From: an uncultured Nitrosomonadales bacterium
Lineage (GTDB): Bacteria > Pseudomonadota > Gammaproteobacteria > Burkholderiales > Gallionellaceae
NCBI GenBank assembly: GCA_903878125.1
Contig: CAIRGS010000101.1
Coordinates: 1-38,308, forward strand
Direction: 5' to 3'
DNA length: 38,308 bases
The notes under the pieces were generated by a model. It made no database searches, was not told the origin of the DNA, and saw only the letters and a program-made list of their open reading frames with translations. Both the position numbers and the translations under genes were made by a program. Every line of letters starts with the position of its first letter. Within the stretch, counting starts at the first letter, position 1. Below, in pieces: positions 14,137 to 23,547 of this stretch.

Positions 14137-14745
14137 CTATTCGTGATCCGGATTTTCATCAAGCAATTGTTTCACCGCCGCCATATCCGCTTGTCTCCCG
14201 ATCTTGCGGCTGCCACTGAACCTTGCATTCTCAGGCAGTACCGCGATATTCACCGGTACACCGGTTTCAGTTGTCAGCGTAAAACTGGGCACAGTTTGTT
14301 GCTTGCCCATGAGATGTATGGACCATTCACCGCCTTCAAAGGGCAGATTATGTTTGAGCAAAAACATCATCACGGCCTTTTCGTCATCGGAATAAACTAA
14401 AAGGTTAATATCTGATTGCTCGCCTGCCGTGCCGTTCAGCACGGAGCCAGAGAGGAATGGGTGAAAGGGTTCCAATAATTCCATAGCGGCGAGTGCCTGC
14501 TGGCGTAATTGGTGCAGGACAAGGGGGTGGCTTTCACTCTGATACAGGGCACGGAAGCTGCGCAACGCCATTTCAACTTCATCATTGCTAGGCAGGTGTT
14601 GAGTATCTTCCGCCCCCATTTGTTTGGCGGCCTTGCGTTTGGCAAACGCATAATCGGTAATGCCACCTTCGGCCATTAGACGCGCGGCGTGATGTGCGAG
14701 CTGTTCACGCATCAGGTCGCGCCGATGCACACGATCTTTACTCAT
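14137..14745 (-). CDS. Nucleotidyltransferase-like protein
   Basis: The 202-residue product has an N-terminal helical part (REQLAHHAARLMAEGGITDY, AFAKRKAAKQMGAEDTQHLP) and then a Pol-beta/MNT-like motif, FLSGSVLNGTAGEQSDINLL, where GS and the acidic pair SD-I-L would bind metal and nucleotide. Relatives are annotated variously, some as UDP-N-acetylmuramate-alanine ligase, which the sequence does not support. Its stop-to-start spacing with mrcA is 6 bp, so it is probably the last gene of a pyrD-mrcA transcript. The substrate is unknown. Confidence 0.7.
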   Translation of the reverse strand: MSKDRVHRRDLMREQLAHHAARLMAEGGITDYAFAKRKAAKQMGAEDTQHLPSNDEVEMALRSFRALYQSESHPLVLHQLRQQALAAMELLEPFHPFLSGSVLNGTAGEQSDINLLVYSDDEKAVMMFLLKHNLPFEGGEWSIHLMGKQQTVPSFTLTTETGVPVNIAVLPENARFSGSRKIGRQADMAAVKQLLDENPDHE

Positions 14746-14751
14746 CTTAAA

Positions 14752-17055
14752 TTAAAATATGCGATTGATGATTGATTCGATAAGCGACTTTTCCTGTGGC
14801 GGGACGAGTTGCTCTGACGGCAAATATTCCTGGTAAAAATATTCCACTAATTCGCCCGCTTCATTCAGTTGTCCATCTTTGTTAATGCGCGCAGCCACCA
14901 AATTTTCCGGCATGGTGTAGGTGGCTTCAGGAGTATTTTTGAGTATTTTCCCCATGTAGTCCATCCAAATGGGTAATGCAGCTCCGCCTCCGGTTTCCCT
15001 CTCGCCCAGGGTACGCGGATTGTCGAAACCGACCCAGGTAACCCCTACCAAAGTGGGATGGAAGCCGCTGAACCAGGCATCCATTGAATCGTTTGTAGTG
15101 CCGGTCTTGCCCGCTAAATCATGGCGCCCCAATTGCATGGCGCGGAAGGCGGTGCCGTGTTGCACTACGTCTTGCATCATGCTTACCATGGTGTAGGCAT
15201 TACGCACATCTATAACCTGCGGGGCGGTTTCTCCGGCTACAACGGGTGCGGCCTGGTGTAGCACTTTGCCATTGCTGTCCTCAATGCGCTGGATGAAATA
15301 GGGGGTAATGTGGAAGCCGCCATTGGCAAAGACGGAGTAACCCGTCAGCATTTGCATGGGCGTAACCGAACCGGCACCTAATGCCATAGTGAGGTAAGGA
15401 GGGTGCTTGGCTGCTTCGAAGCCAAACTTGGTGATGTAGTCTTGTGCATATTGCGGTGTGATAGTTTGCAGGATGCGAATAGAGATCATGTTTTTGGATT
15501 TGATCAGCGCTTGCCTCATGCGCATAGGGCCTTCAAACCCCCCATCGTAGTTTTTCGGTTCCCAAGCTGTGCTGCCTGTATCTGCCGCACTAATCACTAA
15601 AGGTGCGTCGTCGATAACGGTGGCAGGGGTCAGACCCTTTTCCAATGCAGCGGAATAAATGAACGGTTTGAAGCTGGAGCCGGGTTGCCTCCAAGCCTGA
15701 GTTACATGATTAAATTGGTTGCGGTTAAAGTCGAAGCCGCCTACCAGAGCGTAGATCGCACCATTGCGCGGGCTGGCAGCAACAAAAGCTGCTTCCACTT
15801 GCGGCAGTTGAACAATCTTCCAAATATTCTTTTCGTCCTTCTGCACGTGGATGAGTGAACCGGCACGCAAGCGCCGATTCAATGCAGCCTTGTTGCTCAT
15901 ATAGGCCTGAACAAATTTCAGTCCTTCACCGCTAATGGTGGCGATGGCGCCCCCCTTGCTGTAAGCGCGGATGCCTTTGGAATTGGCTTCAAGTACCACA
16001 GCGGGAATCATGTCATCACTATCAGGAATGTCCTGCAGCGCTTCTTCCAGCTCTTCGTCTGTGCTCCCTAGCGGTAGATCGATATAGCCTTCCGGACCGC
16101 GGTAACCATGGCGTCGGTCATAATCCAGCACACCTTTGCGTAGCGCTTCATAGGCTGTTGCCTGGTCTAGCTGACGGATAGTTGTATAGACCTTGATACC
16201 TTGCGTATAGGTGTCATCCTGATAGCGTTTGAATACCTCTTGCCTAACCATTTCCGCCAGATAATCAGCTTTGCCTGCAAATTCTTGATAGCTGCGTTTC
16301 ACCGTTAGAGGTTGATGCAGTGCCGTTTCTTGTTGCTGGACGTTAATGAAACCCAGCTCATGCATGCGGCGCAGTACGTATGCTTGGCGCAGTTTGGCGC
16401 GCTTGGGGTTGACCACCGGGTTATAAATGGAAGGGGCCTTGGGTAAGCCAGCTAGCATAGCGAACTCAGCCACGCTGAGTTGATTAAGATTCTTGCCGAA
16501 ATAGCCTTGCGCGGCAGCCGCAAAACCATAAGCACGTTGACCAAGGTAGATATGATTAATATAAAGCTGGAGGATTTCATCCTTGCTCAGATTTTGTTCG
16601 ATCTTGATGGCAAGCAATACTTCATTAAATTTGCGCGACAATTTTTTCTCTTTAGTCAGGAAAAAATTGCGTGCCACTTGCATGGTGATAGTGCTGGCTC
16701 CTTGCTTGACGCCGCCCGGAGTGAAATTGTTATAAACGGCGCGCAATACGCCCATGTAATCCACCCCGCCGTGCTTATAAAACCGATCATCTTCCGCTGC
16801 GAGAACGGCTTTTTTCATCAAGTCGGGGACTTCATCAATCTTGACCAGCGCACGACGTTCCTCCCCGAATTCGCCGATCAGGACGCCCTCCGCGCTGTAT
16901 ACACGTAGCGGAATTTTAGGCCGATAGTCGGTCAATGCTTCAAGCGAGGGCAGCGTGGGGTATGTCAGCATTGCCGCAAACATCAGCACCAACAGTGGTG
17001 TGATGATGAGGGCGAGGCCAGCTATGGCCGGGTAAAACCACCAGCGGGAAGTCAT
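14752..17055 (-). CDS. mrcA: Penicillin-binding protein 1A (bifunctional peptidoglycan synthase)
   Basis: The 767-residue protein has one N-terminal transmembrane helix (AIAGLALIITPLLVLMFAAM), a GT51 glycosyltransferase domain (AAEDDRFYKHGGVDYMGVLR, GASTITMQVARNFFL, NEVLLAIKIEQNLSKDEILQ), an OB-like linker and a transpeptidase domain with SSFK (GSSFKPFIYSA), SKN and KTGTT. It polymerises and crosslinks peptidoglycan at the inner membrane. The track start (17139) overlaps pyrD; ATG 17055 (MTSRWWFYPA) leaves a 34-bp gap and gives the usual N-terminus, though no clear ribosome site supports either. It is in the same direction as pyrD. Confidence 0.95.
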   Translation of the reverse strand: MTSRWWFYPAIAGLALIITPLLVLMFAAMLTYPTLPSLEALTDYRPKIPLRVYSAEGVLIGEFGEERRALVKIDEVPDLMKKAVLAAEDDRFYKHGGVDYMGVLRAVYNNFTPGGVKQGASTITMQVARNFFLTKEKKLSRKFNEVLLAIKIEQNLSKDEILQLYINHIYLGQRAYGFAAAAQGYFGKNLNQLSVAEFAMLAGLPKAPSIYNPVVNPKRAKLRQAYVLRRMHELGFINVQQQETALHQPLTVKRSYQEFAGKADYLAEMVRQEVFKRYQDDTYTQGIKVYTTIRQLDQATAYEALRKGVLDYDRRHGYRGPEGYIDLPLGSTDEELEEALQDIPDSDDMIPAVVLEANSKGIRAYSKGGAIATISGEGLKFVQAYMSNKAALNRRLRAGSLIHVQKDEKNIWKIVQLPQVEAAFVAASPRNGAIYALVGGFDFNRNQFNHVTQAWRQPGSSFKPFIYSAALEKGLTPATVIDDAPLVISAADTGSTAWEPKNYDGGFEGPMRMRQALIKSKNMISIRILQTITPQYAQDYITKFGFEAAKHPPYLTMALGAGSVTPMQMLTGYSVFANGGFHITPYFIQRIEDSNGKVLHQAAPVVAGETAPQVIDVRNAYTMVSMMQDVVQHGTAFRAMQLGRHDLAGKTGTTNDSMDAWFSGFHPTLVGVTWVGFDNPRTLGERETGGGAALPIWMDYMGKILKNTPEATYTMPENLVAARINKDGQLNEAGELVEYFYQEYLPSEQLVPPQEKSLIESIINRIF

Positions 17056-17089
17056 GGGATATGGAATTGAATAAAGGTCATGGTCAGGA

Positions 17090-18124
17090 TTATATCGGCT
17101 CTTGGCAGGGAAATAACCCAATCGCGTTAACACATTCATTGATTAACTCAGGACCGCGATAAATCAGCCCGCTGTAAATCTGTATTAGCTCAGCGCCAGC
17201 GTGTATTTTTTCCACTGCATCTTCTCCGCTCAAGATGCCGCCTACGCCGATGATAGGCAGAGATCCTTGTAATGCGGTGGCCAGTTCGCGGATAACGGCA
17301 GTAGATCTGTCACGCAATGGCGCGCCGCTCAGTCCGCCTGTTTCTGTGTGCTGCGCCAGATGTTCGACGCTCGTGCGCGTCAGCGTTGTATTGGTGGCAA
17401 TCACGCCGTCAATGCGGTGACGTTGCAACAGCGTCGCGATCTGGCGGATTTGTTCGCTATCAAGATCGGGGGCTATTTTTAACGCCAGCGGAACATATTT
17501 GCCATGCAAATCAGCCAGTTTTTCCTGCTCCGCTTTAAGTTGCCTGAGCAACGCATCCAGCTCATCACTCCCTTGCAGCTGGCGCAAATTCTTGGTGTTG
17601 GGCGAAGAAATGTTGATGGCGACATAGCTGGCGTGGGAGTACACACGTCGTAACCCGATCAGATAATCAGCGGCGGCAGATTCAATCGGCGTGTCAAAAT
17701 TTTTGCCAATATTGATGCCAAGAATGCCGCGATAATTTGCGCGTTTTACGTTTTCAATGAGTACATCCACGCCGTGGTTGTTGAACCCCATGCGGTTGAT
17801 GATGGCCTGTGCCTCGGGCAGGCGAAACAAGCGCGGCTTTGGGTTGCCTTCCTGGGCGCGGGGCGTGACGGTTCCGATCTCGATGAAACCAAAACCCAGT
17901 GCGGCCAGCGCATCGATGTGATCGCCGTTTTTATCTAATCCTGCGGCCAGCCCAACCGGGTTGGGAAAAGTCAGTCCCATCACTTTATGTGGGTTGTCCA
18001 GCGGATGTTTGACCAACAGCGGCAGCAGGCCAAGCCGATAGGCGAGCTGCAGCGCATCAAGCGTAACGTGGTGGGAGGTTTCCGGATTAAAGGAAAAAAG
18101 CAGCGGTCGAATCAGCGGATACAT
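17090..18124 (-). CDS. pyrD: Dihydroorotate dehydrogenase (quinone), class 2
   Basis: The 344-residue product has the amphipathic N-terminal membrane hairpin ([19 protein letters not shown]), FMN-barrel motifs ([51 protein letters not shown]), the catalytic serine region [13 protein letters not shown] and [16 protein letters not shown]. It oxidises dihydroorotate to orotate with quinone in pyrimidine synthesis. The start is set at ATG 18124, one base after the bpt stop, rather than the track's 18163, which overlaps bpt. It is probably cotranscribed with aat-bpt upstream. Confidence 0.96.
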   Translation of the reverse strand: MYPLIRPLLFSFNPETSHHVTLDALQLAYRLGLLPLLVKHPLDNPHKVMGLTFPNPVGLAAGLDKNGDHIDALAALGFGFIEIGTVTPRAQEGNPKPRLFRLPEAQAIINRMGFNNHGVDVLIENVKRANYRGILGINIGKNFDTPIESAAADYLIGLRRVYSHASYVAINISSPNTKNLRQLQGSDELDALLRQLKAEQEKLADLHGKYVPLALKIAPDLDSEQIRQIATLLQRHRIDGVIATNTTLTRTSVEHLAQHTETGGLSGAPLRDRSTAVIRELATALQGSLPIIGVGGILSGEDAVEKIHAGAELIQIYSGLIYRGPELINECVNAIGLFPCQEPI

Positions 18125-18125
18125 G

Positions 18126-18860
18126 TCACGGCCTGTCAGTTGGGAGGGCTTGCCATTTGCCATGTATAAGTCCTTGCAGCGGATGGAAATTGGCTTTGTA
18201 TGCCATTTTTTTGCTCCCCTCTATCCAGTAACCCAGATACAAATACTCCAGTTGCAATTTCCGGCATAGATCGATCTGCCACAGGACGTTGTAGGTGCCA
18301 AAGCTGGCTTGCGCTACATCCGGGTCATAAAACGTATAAACAGAGGATAGCCCATCATCGAGAATATCGATGATACTCACCATGCGCAGCACCCCATTTT
18401 CGCGGAACTCCACCAGTGTGGAATCAATATGGCTTTGCAGCAAAAAATTGCGGTATTGGTCGCGACTATCATTCTTCATGCCGCCATCAGGATGCCGCGC
18501 CATTTGATAACGCTGATACAAAATGAAATATTCCTCGTTGTCTCTCAATGCATGCAATGAGGCTTCCAAGCCAATGTGGCGTTGCCTGGAGCGGCGCTGT
18601 GTGCGGCTGGGTGCGAACGATGCGACTTCGACGCGCACCGGAACGCAGGCTTGGCAGGCATCGCAGCGCGGTCTATAGGTAACCGACCCGCTTCGGCGGA
18701 AGCCGTGCCGCATCAGCTCCGAATACACAGCCGGGGTGATCAGAAAGCTGGGCGTGGCGACCTGTGAGCACGCTAGTCGACCCGGCAGGTAGCTACACGA
18801 ATAGGGGGCTGTAAGGTAAAGCTGCAGCGCCGATAGCGGAATGTCATGCAACAAGTTCAT
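18126..18860 (-). CDS. bpt: Aspartate/glutamate leucyltransferase
   Basis: The 244-residue ATE-like transferase has an N-terminal domain with cysteines ([30 protein letters not shown]) and a GNAT-like C-terminal domain ([40 protein letters not shown]). Bpt adds leucine to proteins with N-terminal Asp or Glu, marking them for ClpS/ClpAP. It overlaps aat by 17 bp; both act in the bacterial N-degron pathway, so the pair is a functional unit. ATG 18860 gives the usual family start. Confidence 0.95.
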   Translation of the reverse strand: MNLLHDIPLSALQLYLTAPYSCSYLPGRLACSQVATPSFLITPAVYSELMRHGFRRSGSVTYRPRCDACQACVPVRVEVASFAPSRTQRRSRQRHIGLEASLHALRDNEEYFILYQRYQMARHPDGGMKNDSRDQYRNFLLQSHIDSTLVEFRENGVLRMVSIIDILDDGLSSVYTFYDPDVAQASFGTYNVLWQIDLCRKLQLEYLYLGYWIEGSKKMAYKANFHPLQGLIHGKWQALPTDRP

Positions 18861-19542
18861 GGTCGAACTGCCATTTGAGCGGAGTGTCCTGACAGTGTAT
18901 CAATTCTTTTAACCGATGCAAAAATTCCGCACGCGGGATTTCGCGTGCGCCGAGCGAGGCAAGATGCGGTGTACTCATCTGGCAGTCGATCATGCCATAC
19001 CCCCAGCGCTGCAATTGTGCGGTGAGATGGGCGAGCGCAATCTTGGATGCATTAGTGGCGTGGCTGAACATCGACTCGCCATAGAACATGCGCCCAATAC
19101 TGATGCCATACAGCCCACCCACCAGATTGCCATCCATCCAGATCTCCACCGAGTGAGCTACGCCCTTCTGATGCAGCTCGGTATAAGCTGCAATCATGTC
19201 TTCATGTATCCATGTTCCCGCCTGTTCGCGGCGCGGCGCGGCGCAGGCACGCATTACCTGCTCGAAAGCGCTATCCGTACGAACTTCATAGCGCTTATCG
19301 CGTAAGGTCTTGCGTAATGACATGGAAATTTTGAATTCCTCAGGGATCAGCACCATGCGTGGATCCGGGCTCCACCAGAGTATGGGTTCCCCGGTGTTGA
19401 ACCAAGGGAAGATGCCGTGCCGGTAGGCATCCAGTAGACGGTGTGCAGATAGGCTGCCCCCCGCAGCCAGCAAGCCACTGGGCTTGAGCAGTGCCTGCTC
19501 TACAGGCGGAAAGGGCATACCAATATCCAGGAACGTGATCAT
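18844..19542 (-). CDS. aat: Leucyl/phenylalanyl-tRNA-protein transferase
   Basis: The 232-residue protein carries [59 protein letters not shown] and [20 protein letters not shown], all diagnostic of Aat. It moves Leu or Phe from tRNA to N-terminal Arg or Lys of proteins, making N-degrons read by ClpS. It overlaps bpt downstream. In this row of minus-strand genes it follows the esterase gene after a 70-bp gap. Confidence 0.96.
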   Translation of the reverse strand: MITFLDIGMPFPPVEQALLKPSGLLAAGGSLSAHRLLDAYRHGIFPWFNTGEPILWWSPDPRMVLIPEEFKISMSLRKTLRDKRYEVRTDSAFEQVMRACAAPRREQAGTWIHEDMIAAYTELHQKGVAHSVEIWMDGNLVGGLYGISIGRMFYGESMFSHATNASKIALAHLTAQLQRWGYGMIDCQMSTPHLASLGAREIPRAEFLHRLKELIHCQDTPLKWQFDHELVA

Positions 19543-19612
19543 CTTCTGTAGCCAGCCGGGGTGAAGTGATTTAAGCAGGCAATCTGCCTGGCAGATGCTC
19601 GCAAATCATGGC

Positions 19613-20287
19613 TTAAAGAGGTTTTGTATTTAATTTGTGGGTCAGCCAAGTCTGGATATCACGTACTTCTTCCGCGCATACCGAATGTGGCATGCCATAT
19701 TCATGCCACTCAACCTGATAACCCCGTTTTTTTAATTCGTTTGCCGAGTCTATCCCTCGCGCATAAGTCACTACTGGGTCACTATTCCCATGTGCCATGA
19801 AGATGGGGATATTGAGAGCAGCTGCACTGGCTTCACTCGACAACGTTTCGGCCTGAAGGAGATAGGCGGATAGGGAAAGAATGCCGCCCAGGCGCGACGC
19901 ATGGCGCAAGCCGGTATGCAGCGCAATAGCTCCGCCTTGTGAGAAGCCCGCGAGAAAAATATTATCTGCAACAATGCCACGCTGTTTTTCCTGTGCAATC
20001 AGTACTTCAATAGCGGCTTGCGAAGCGCGAATACCCTTAACATCCTGTTTGGCGTCAGCATTAAAAGCAGTGATGTCATACCACGCACGCATGATTAAAC
20101 CGCCGTTGATGGTGACTGGCTGTTTGGGTGCATGCGGAAACAGGTAGCGTACCGCTACCGGCAGGTTCATTTCTTCCGCAATGGAAACAAAATCTTCGCC
20201 GTCAGCGCCCAAGCCATGCATCCAGATGATGCTGTGTTGGGGCGACTTCCCGGTTTCAAGAGTGATATGTGGTAGAACGCTGTTCAT
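19613..20287 (-). CDS. Carboxylesterase / phospholipase-like alpha/beta hydrolase
   Basis: The 224-residue product of the Abhydrolase_2 group has a catalytic triad seen as serine in FLAGFSQGGAIALHTG, aspartate in AHGNSDPVVTYARG and histidine in YGMPHSVCAEE; the oxyanion region is IWMHGLGADGEDFV. There is no signal peptide, so it is cytoplasmic. Relatives hydrolyse short-chain esters or act as acyl-protein thioesterases; the natural substrate is not evident. It lies between darP and aat in the same direction. Confidence 0.92.
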   Translation of the reverse strand: MNSVLPHITLETGKSPQHSIIWMHGLGADGEDFVSIAEEMNLPVAVRYLFPHAPKQPVTINGGLIMRAWYDITAFNADAKQDVKGIRASQAAIEVLIAQEKQRGIVADNIFLAGFSQGGAIALHTGLRHASRLGGILSLSAYLLQAETLSSEASAAALNIPIFMAHGNSDPVVTYARGIDSANELKKRGYQVEWHEYGMPHSVCAEEVRDIQTWLTHKLNTKPL

Positions 20288-20323
20288 GGTTTGATGTTGC
20301 GTATCTGAAAATGGTGGATGAGC

Positions 20324-20854
20324 TTATTCGGGTGCTGGGGAAGTTGGCTCCGGCAGAATGTCACGCAATACCTGGAAAATTTCGCGATAGTTCTTCGGCG
20401 GTTTTGCCAGTTCTTTTTCCTTGATGGCATTTCGAACCAGCGCCCGCAGCCTTTGTGCATCTGCTTCGGGATGATCAGCGAGTAACTCGGTCAGCGCCGC
20501 ATCGTTTTCCAGCAGACGATCTCTCCACCGTTCCAGTTGATGCAGCCAAGCGATATGCTGATGCGATTTGCCGCTCCATGCTTCCAGCTTGGCGATGATG
20601 GGTGCGGGTTCTACGTCGCGCATTAATCTGCCAATGTATTGCATTTGCCGCCGTTGCGCGCCAAATTTATTGATGCGCTTCATCTCGCGAACGGCGTCAA
20701 ACAAGCGTTCTGGCAAGTCCATCTGCTTCAGCTTGTCGGCACTAAGTTCAACCAATTGCTCACCGATATCCTGAAGATCATGCATCTGCTGCTTGATCTT
20801 GGTTTTGCTGGGTGGCAAATTTAATTCTTCGGCATTGTCATCGTAGTGGTGCAT
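20324..20854 (-). CDS. darP: Ribosome biogenesis factor DarP (YjgA, DUF615)
   Basis: The 176-residue, charged, helical protein has the DUF615 blocks LPPSKTKIKQQMHDLQDIGE, LVELSADKLKQMDLPERLFD, FGAQRRQMQYIGRLMRDVEP and the C-terminal KPPKNYREIFQVLRDIL. DarP joins late 50S subunit assembly. It is divergent from pmbA, its usual neighbour in proteobacteria, with about 60 bp between starts that must hold both promoters. Confidence 0.93.
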   Translation of the reverse strand: MHHYDDNAEELNLPPSKTKIKQQMHDLQDIGEQLVELSADKLKQMDLPERLFDAVREMKRINKFGAQRRQMQYIGRLMRDVEPAPIIAKLEAWSGKSHQHIAWLHQLERWRDRLLENDAALTELLADHPEADAQRLRALVRNAIKEKELAKPPKNYREIFQVLRDILPEPTSPAPE

Positions 20855-20915
20855 AGGTGCGAAATTATAAATAGATATTGTTATGATAACGCTTTCCCAC
20901 GAAACCGTTTACCTT

Positions 20916-22271
20916 ATGAATAACATTACACCGCCCGAACATCGTTTTTCCCATCCTGCTGACACCCTCCACCAGATTGCGCGGGACATGCTTGAATATG
21001 CCAGCCACCAAGGGGCAACTGCCGCTACGGCGGAAGTGTCGGATGGTTTCGGGCAAGCTGTCACTGTCCGTCATGGTGAAGTCGAAACCATAGAATACAA
21101 CCGTGACAAGGGTCTTGGAATTACCGTTTACATCGATCAGCGGCGCGGCAATGCCAATACCTCCGATTTCTCGCCGCAGGCAGTGCGCGACACGGTGGAC
21201 GCCGCCCTCTCCATTGCTCGCCACACCGCCAGTGACGACTGTGCCGGGCTGCCTGAAAACGATATGCTGGCCACAGAGTTTCCCGATTTCGACCTGTACC
21301 ATCCCTGGTTACTGGACGTGGAAGGCGCAATTGAGCTGGCCAAGACCTGTGAACAAGCTGCATTTGATGCCGATCAGCGGATCGACAATTCGGAAGGCGC
21401 CACGGTAAACATACATGAGTCCCAATTCGTGTATGCCAACAGCTTGGGCTTTATCGGTGGATATCCTACCTCGCGCCATGGTATCAGCTGCGCCGTCATC
21501 GCTGGCAAGGACGAAGCCATGCAGCGCGATTACTGGTACAGCGAAGCGCGTGCCGCGAGCGACCTGCTGGCAGCGGAAAATGTCGGCCAAATTGCAGCAG
21601 AACGCGCCGTGCGGCGGCTCAATGCCCGCAAGCTCGATACCATGCAAGTGCCGGTGCTATTCGAGGCGCCGATAGCCGCCAGCTTACTCGGCCATTTTGT
21701 CGGCGCAGTGAGCGGCGGCAGTCTGTACCGAAAATCCTCCTTTCTGCTCGACTACATGGGCAAGCAAGTATTTTCACCCAACATCTGCATTGATGACATA
21801 CCCGACATTTCCCGCGGCCTGGCTAGCAGCGCATTTGATGGCGAGGGCGTGAAAACGCAGCGCCGTACCATTGTTCAGAATGGCGTACTGCAAAGCTATT
21901 TTCTCTCCACCTATTCCGCACGCAAACTGGGCATGAACACGACCGGTAATGCAGGCGGCAATCACAATCTCATCCTGCGTCCTGGCGAACTGAATTTTAA
22001 CGGCCTGCTGAAGAAAATGGGCCGTGGTCTGCTGGTCACCGAACTGCTAGGGCAGGGTGTAAATCACATCACCGGTGACTATTCGCGCGGCGCGGCCGGT
22101 TTCTGGGTGGAGAACGGAGAAATTCAATATCCGGTAGAAGAAATCACCATCGCCAGCAATTTGAAGGACATGTACATGCATATTGCGGCCGTGGGTAATG
22201 ATGTGCTGGTGCAAGGGTCACGGCAGTGTGGTTCTATTTTGGTTGAAAATATGATGGTGGCGGGGCAGTAA
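20916..22271 (+). CDS. pmbA: Metalloprotease PmbA (TldE)
   Basis: The 451-residue protein has typical blocks YNRDKGLGITVYIDQRRGNA, STRHGISC-like TSRHGISCAVIAGKDEAM, FVGAVSGGSLYRKSSFLLDY, GEGVKTQRRTIVQNGVLQSY and GDYSRGAAGFWVENGEIQYP. PmbA is the non-catalytic partner of TldD; together they form a heterodimeric protease that degrades or trims peptides such as microcins and the CcdA antitoxin. The start is ambiguous: ATG 20916 gives the E. coli-like length, ATG 20883 adds 11 residues. No Shine-Dalgarno sequence decides. tldD is not in the window. Confidence 0.94.
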   Translation: MNNITPPEHRFSHPADTLHQIARDMLEYASHQGATAATAEVSDGFGQAVTVRHGEVETIEYNRDKGLGITVYIDQRRGNANTSDFSPQAVRDTVDAALSIARHTASDDCAGLPENDMLATEFPDFDLYHPWLLDVEGAIELAKTCEQAAFDADQRIDNSEGATVNIHESQFVYANSLGFIGGYPTSRHGISCAVIAGKDEAMQRDYWYSEARAASDLLAAENVGQIAAERAVRRLNARKLDTMQVPVLFEAPIAASLLGHFVGAVSGGSLYRKSSFLLDYMGKQVFSPNICIDDIPDISRGLASSAFDGEGVKTQRRTIVQNGVLQSYFLSTYSARKLGMNTTGNAGGNHNLILRPGELNFNGLLKKMGRGLLVTELLGQGVNHITGDYSRGAAGFWVENGEIQYPVEEITIASNLKDMYMHIAAVGNDVLVQGSRQCGSILVENMMVAGQ

Positions 22272-22310
22272 AATATATGAGGTGGTGAATTGTCGACGCC
22301 AATGTTTTGA

Positions 22311-22374
22311 GGTTGGGCTTCATTTCATTCAGCCCAAACTACCAAGCTGAACCATAGGAGAATGGAACCTATGG
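22311..22374. repeat. REP-like repeat copy 4 and adjacent hairpin
   Basis: GGTTGGGCTTCATTTCATTC then AGCCCAAACT (22311-22340) forms the clearest copy of the family. CCATAGG/CCTATGG (22352-22374) makes a second hairpin with an 9-base loop. Both lie behind pmbA and could end its transcript, although no T-run follows. Confidence 0.55.
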
Positions 22375-22906
22375 GAATAGTAAGGTTTTGAAGTGTGGCG
22401 TCAACCTTTTGTTCTGGTACGGCTTGCTTCCGCGCAGGTTGTAAAGGCGTGAAACCGAGATACTCGCCAGCCGTTCAAAGTGCACATCACCGAAAACCAA
22501 AAGAGCGCGTTCCATGAGCTTGTGGGTTGCAGGCCCGGACAGCGTGCTATGCAGCTCATCTATCTCGGCCAGCAAGGGCACGTCTGCTGAGGTATAGCGA
22601 TAGGTGAAGCCATGCATGGGTGAGCAGGTCTGTTTCGATAGCTTACCAGCCGTGCGGTATTGCCGTACCAGTCGGGTTACTTGCTGGCGTGATGCCCGGT
22701 CATGCGCTCGATATAGCGCAGCAGTACGCGCTTGTCGACCCGCCCGTGCGGGGCATAGCCAAACCGCTTGAGGACGCGCCCGATAAATTGGTTACGCTAT
22801 TTTTTTGAACTCGAAATACCACCCCCGATGTTCCGTTCAAAAATGCCTTGATCTGCACCAAGGTCTGTAGCTTTGCTTCTTCCATGTTGATCACCATGCC
22901 TCGCAT
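22369..22906 (-). pseudogene. Truncated, frameshifted IS integrase/transposase (N-terminal half)
   Basis: Three frames together rebuild one protein: VINMEEAKLQTLVQIKAFLN then GTSGVVFRVQ (22906-22800), NQFIGRVLKRFGYAPHGRVD and KRVLLRYIERMTGHHA (22800-22684), then QQVTRLVRQYRTAGKLSKQ, ADVPLLAEIDELHSTLSGPA, ERALLVFGDVHFERLASISV and LYNLRGSKPY (to 22369). This matches the helix-turn-helix half of a widespread rve-type integrase; the DDE half is gone. Two frameshifts (near 22800 and 22683) and the 3' loss show it is dead. No terminal repeats were recognised. Confidence 0.75.
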
Positions 22907-23131
22907 AATGACCGGCCCAGCAAATCAATTTCAGACTCATGTCATGTTGGAAATACGCCAATCCTTTAGACTTATTTGATATTGGAAAAGGCTTATGGTT
23001 GACGACCAAACCGTTTCCCGGTACATTTAGTTTTGGTGAAAAGGGGCGTTTATTTTTTCCTGTACACTGAATAACAATTGTATTCAAATTTGGAATTTAT
23101 AATCCAGCCAACTCAACACAAAGGAAAAAAT
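22907..23131. promoter_or_regulatory. Upstream region of the Cys-rich protein gene
   Basis: A perfect TATAAT at 23098-23103 lies 28 bp before the start codon. Immediately upstream is the near-palindrome GAATAACAATTGTATTC (23069-23085, centre ACAATTGT), where a -35 box should be; no good -35 match is seen, so an activator or repressor site is possible. The rest is gene-free. Confidence 0.45.
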
Positions 23132-23389
23132 ATGTTCAGCAAAATTTTGGTAACAATGGCAATGATCGGTTCAATGGCTTTATTCTCACAAGCAGCTCTT
23201 GCCAAAATTGGCGATGCTTGTAACAAAGACAATGCTACGACAGTATGTGACGCCAAGAAAAATGAAGCCTGCCTGTTGGCCGTTACTCCATCTAAATGTA
23301 TCGCGCTTCATTCACTTCCAAAAGGTACGGCATGTGTGAAACCTGCCGTATGTTCGTCAGACAAATGCACAGCTGGGAAATGCGAGTAA
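23132..23389 (+). CDS. Small secreted cysteine-rich protein, unknown function
   Basis: The 85-residue product was given a start at ATG 23132 (AAAGGAA 7 bp upstream), not the track's 23078. The signal peptide ILVTMAMIGSMALFSQAALA is followed by a mature part of about 60 residues with eight cysteines (DACNKD, TVCDAKKNEACL, SKCIAL, TACVKPAVCSSDKCTAGKC). The even number and the C-x5-C/C-x4-C spacing suggest four disulphides in the periplasm or outside. I know no firm family. It has its own promoter candidate and a strong terminator, so it is a single-gene unit. Confidence 0.8.
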   Translation: MFSKILVTMAMIGSMALFSQAALAKIGDACNKDNATTVCDAKKNEACLLAVTPSKCIALHSLPKGTACVKPAVCSSDKCTAGKCE

Positions 23390-23423
23390 TTAGCTTTTGC
23401 TGAGATAGCTTGTAGTTGAGACT

Positions 23424-23477
23424 ACCCGAATCTTCGAGATTTATTGCTTTAATAAATTTCGGAGATTCGGGTTTTTT
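23424..23477 (+). terminator. Rho-independent terminator of the Cys-rich gene
   Basis: ACCCGAATCTTCGAGATTTATT pairs with AATAAATTTCGGAGATTCGGGT around GCTTT, followed by TTTTTT. The stem is about 20 bp with one or two mismatches. It is the best terminator in the window. Confidence 0.92.
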
Positions 23478-23547
23478 CATTGATGGGCACAGCATGTCAA
23501 ACTCTGCTGAAATCCCGCACCCACTTAATTTTCCATATTAATTTCTC

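Noticed and set aside
22620-22808. Plus-strand ORF of 62 residues
   Set aside because: The opposite strand carries recognisable integrase sequence; the plus-strand frame is its shadow.
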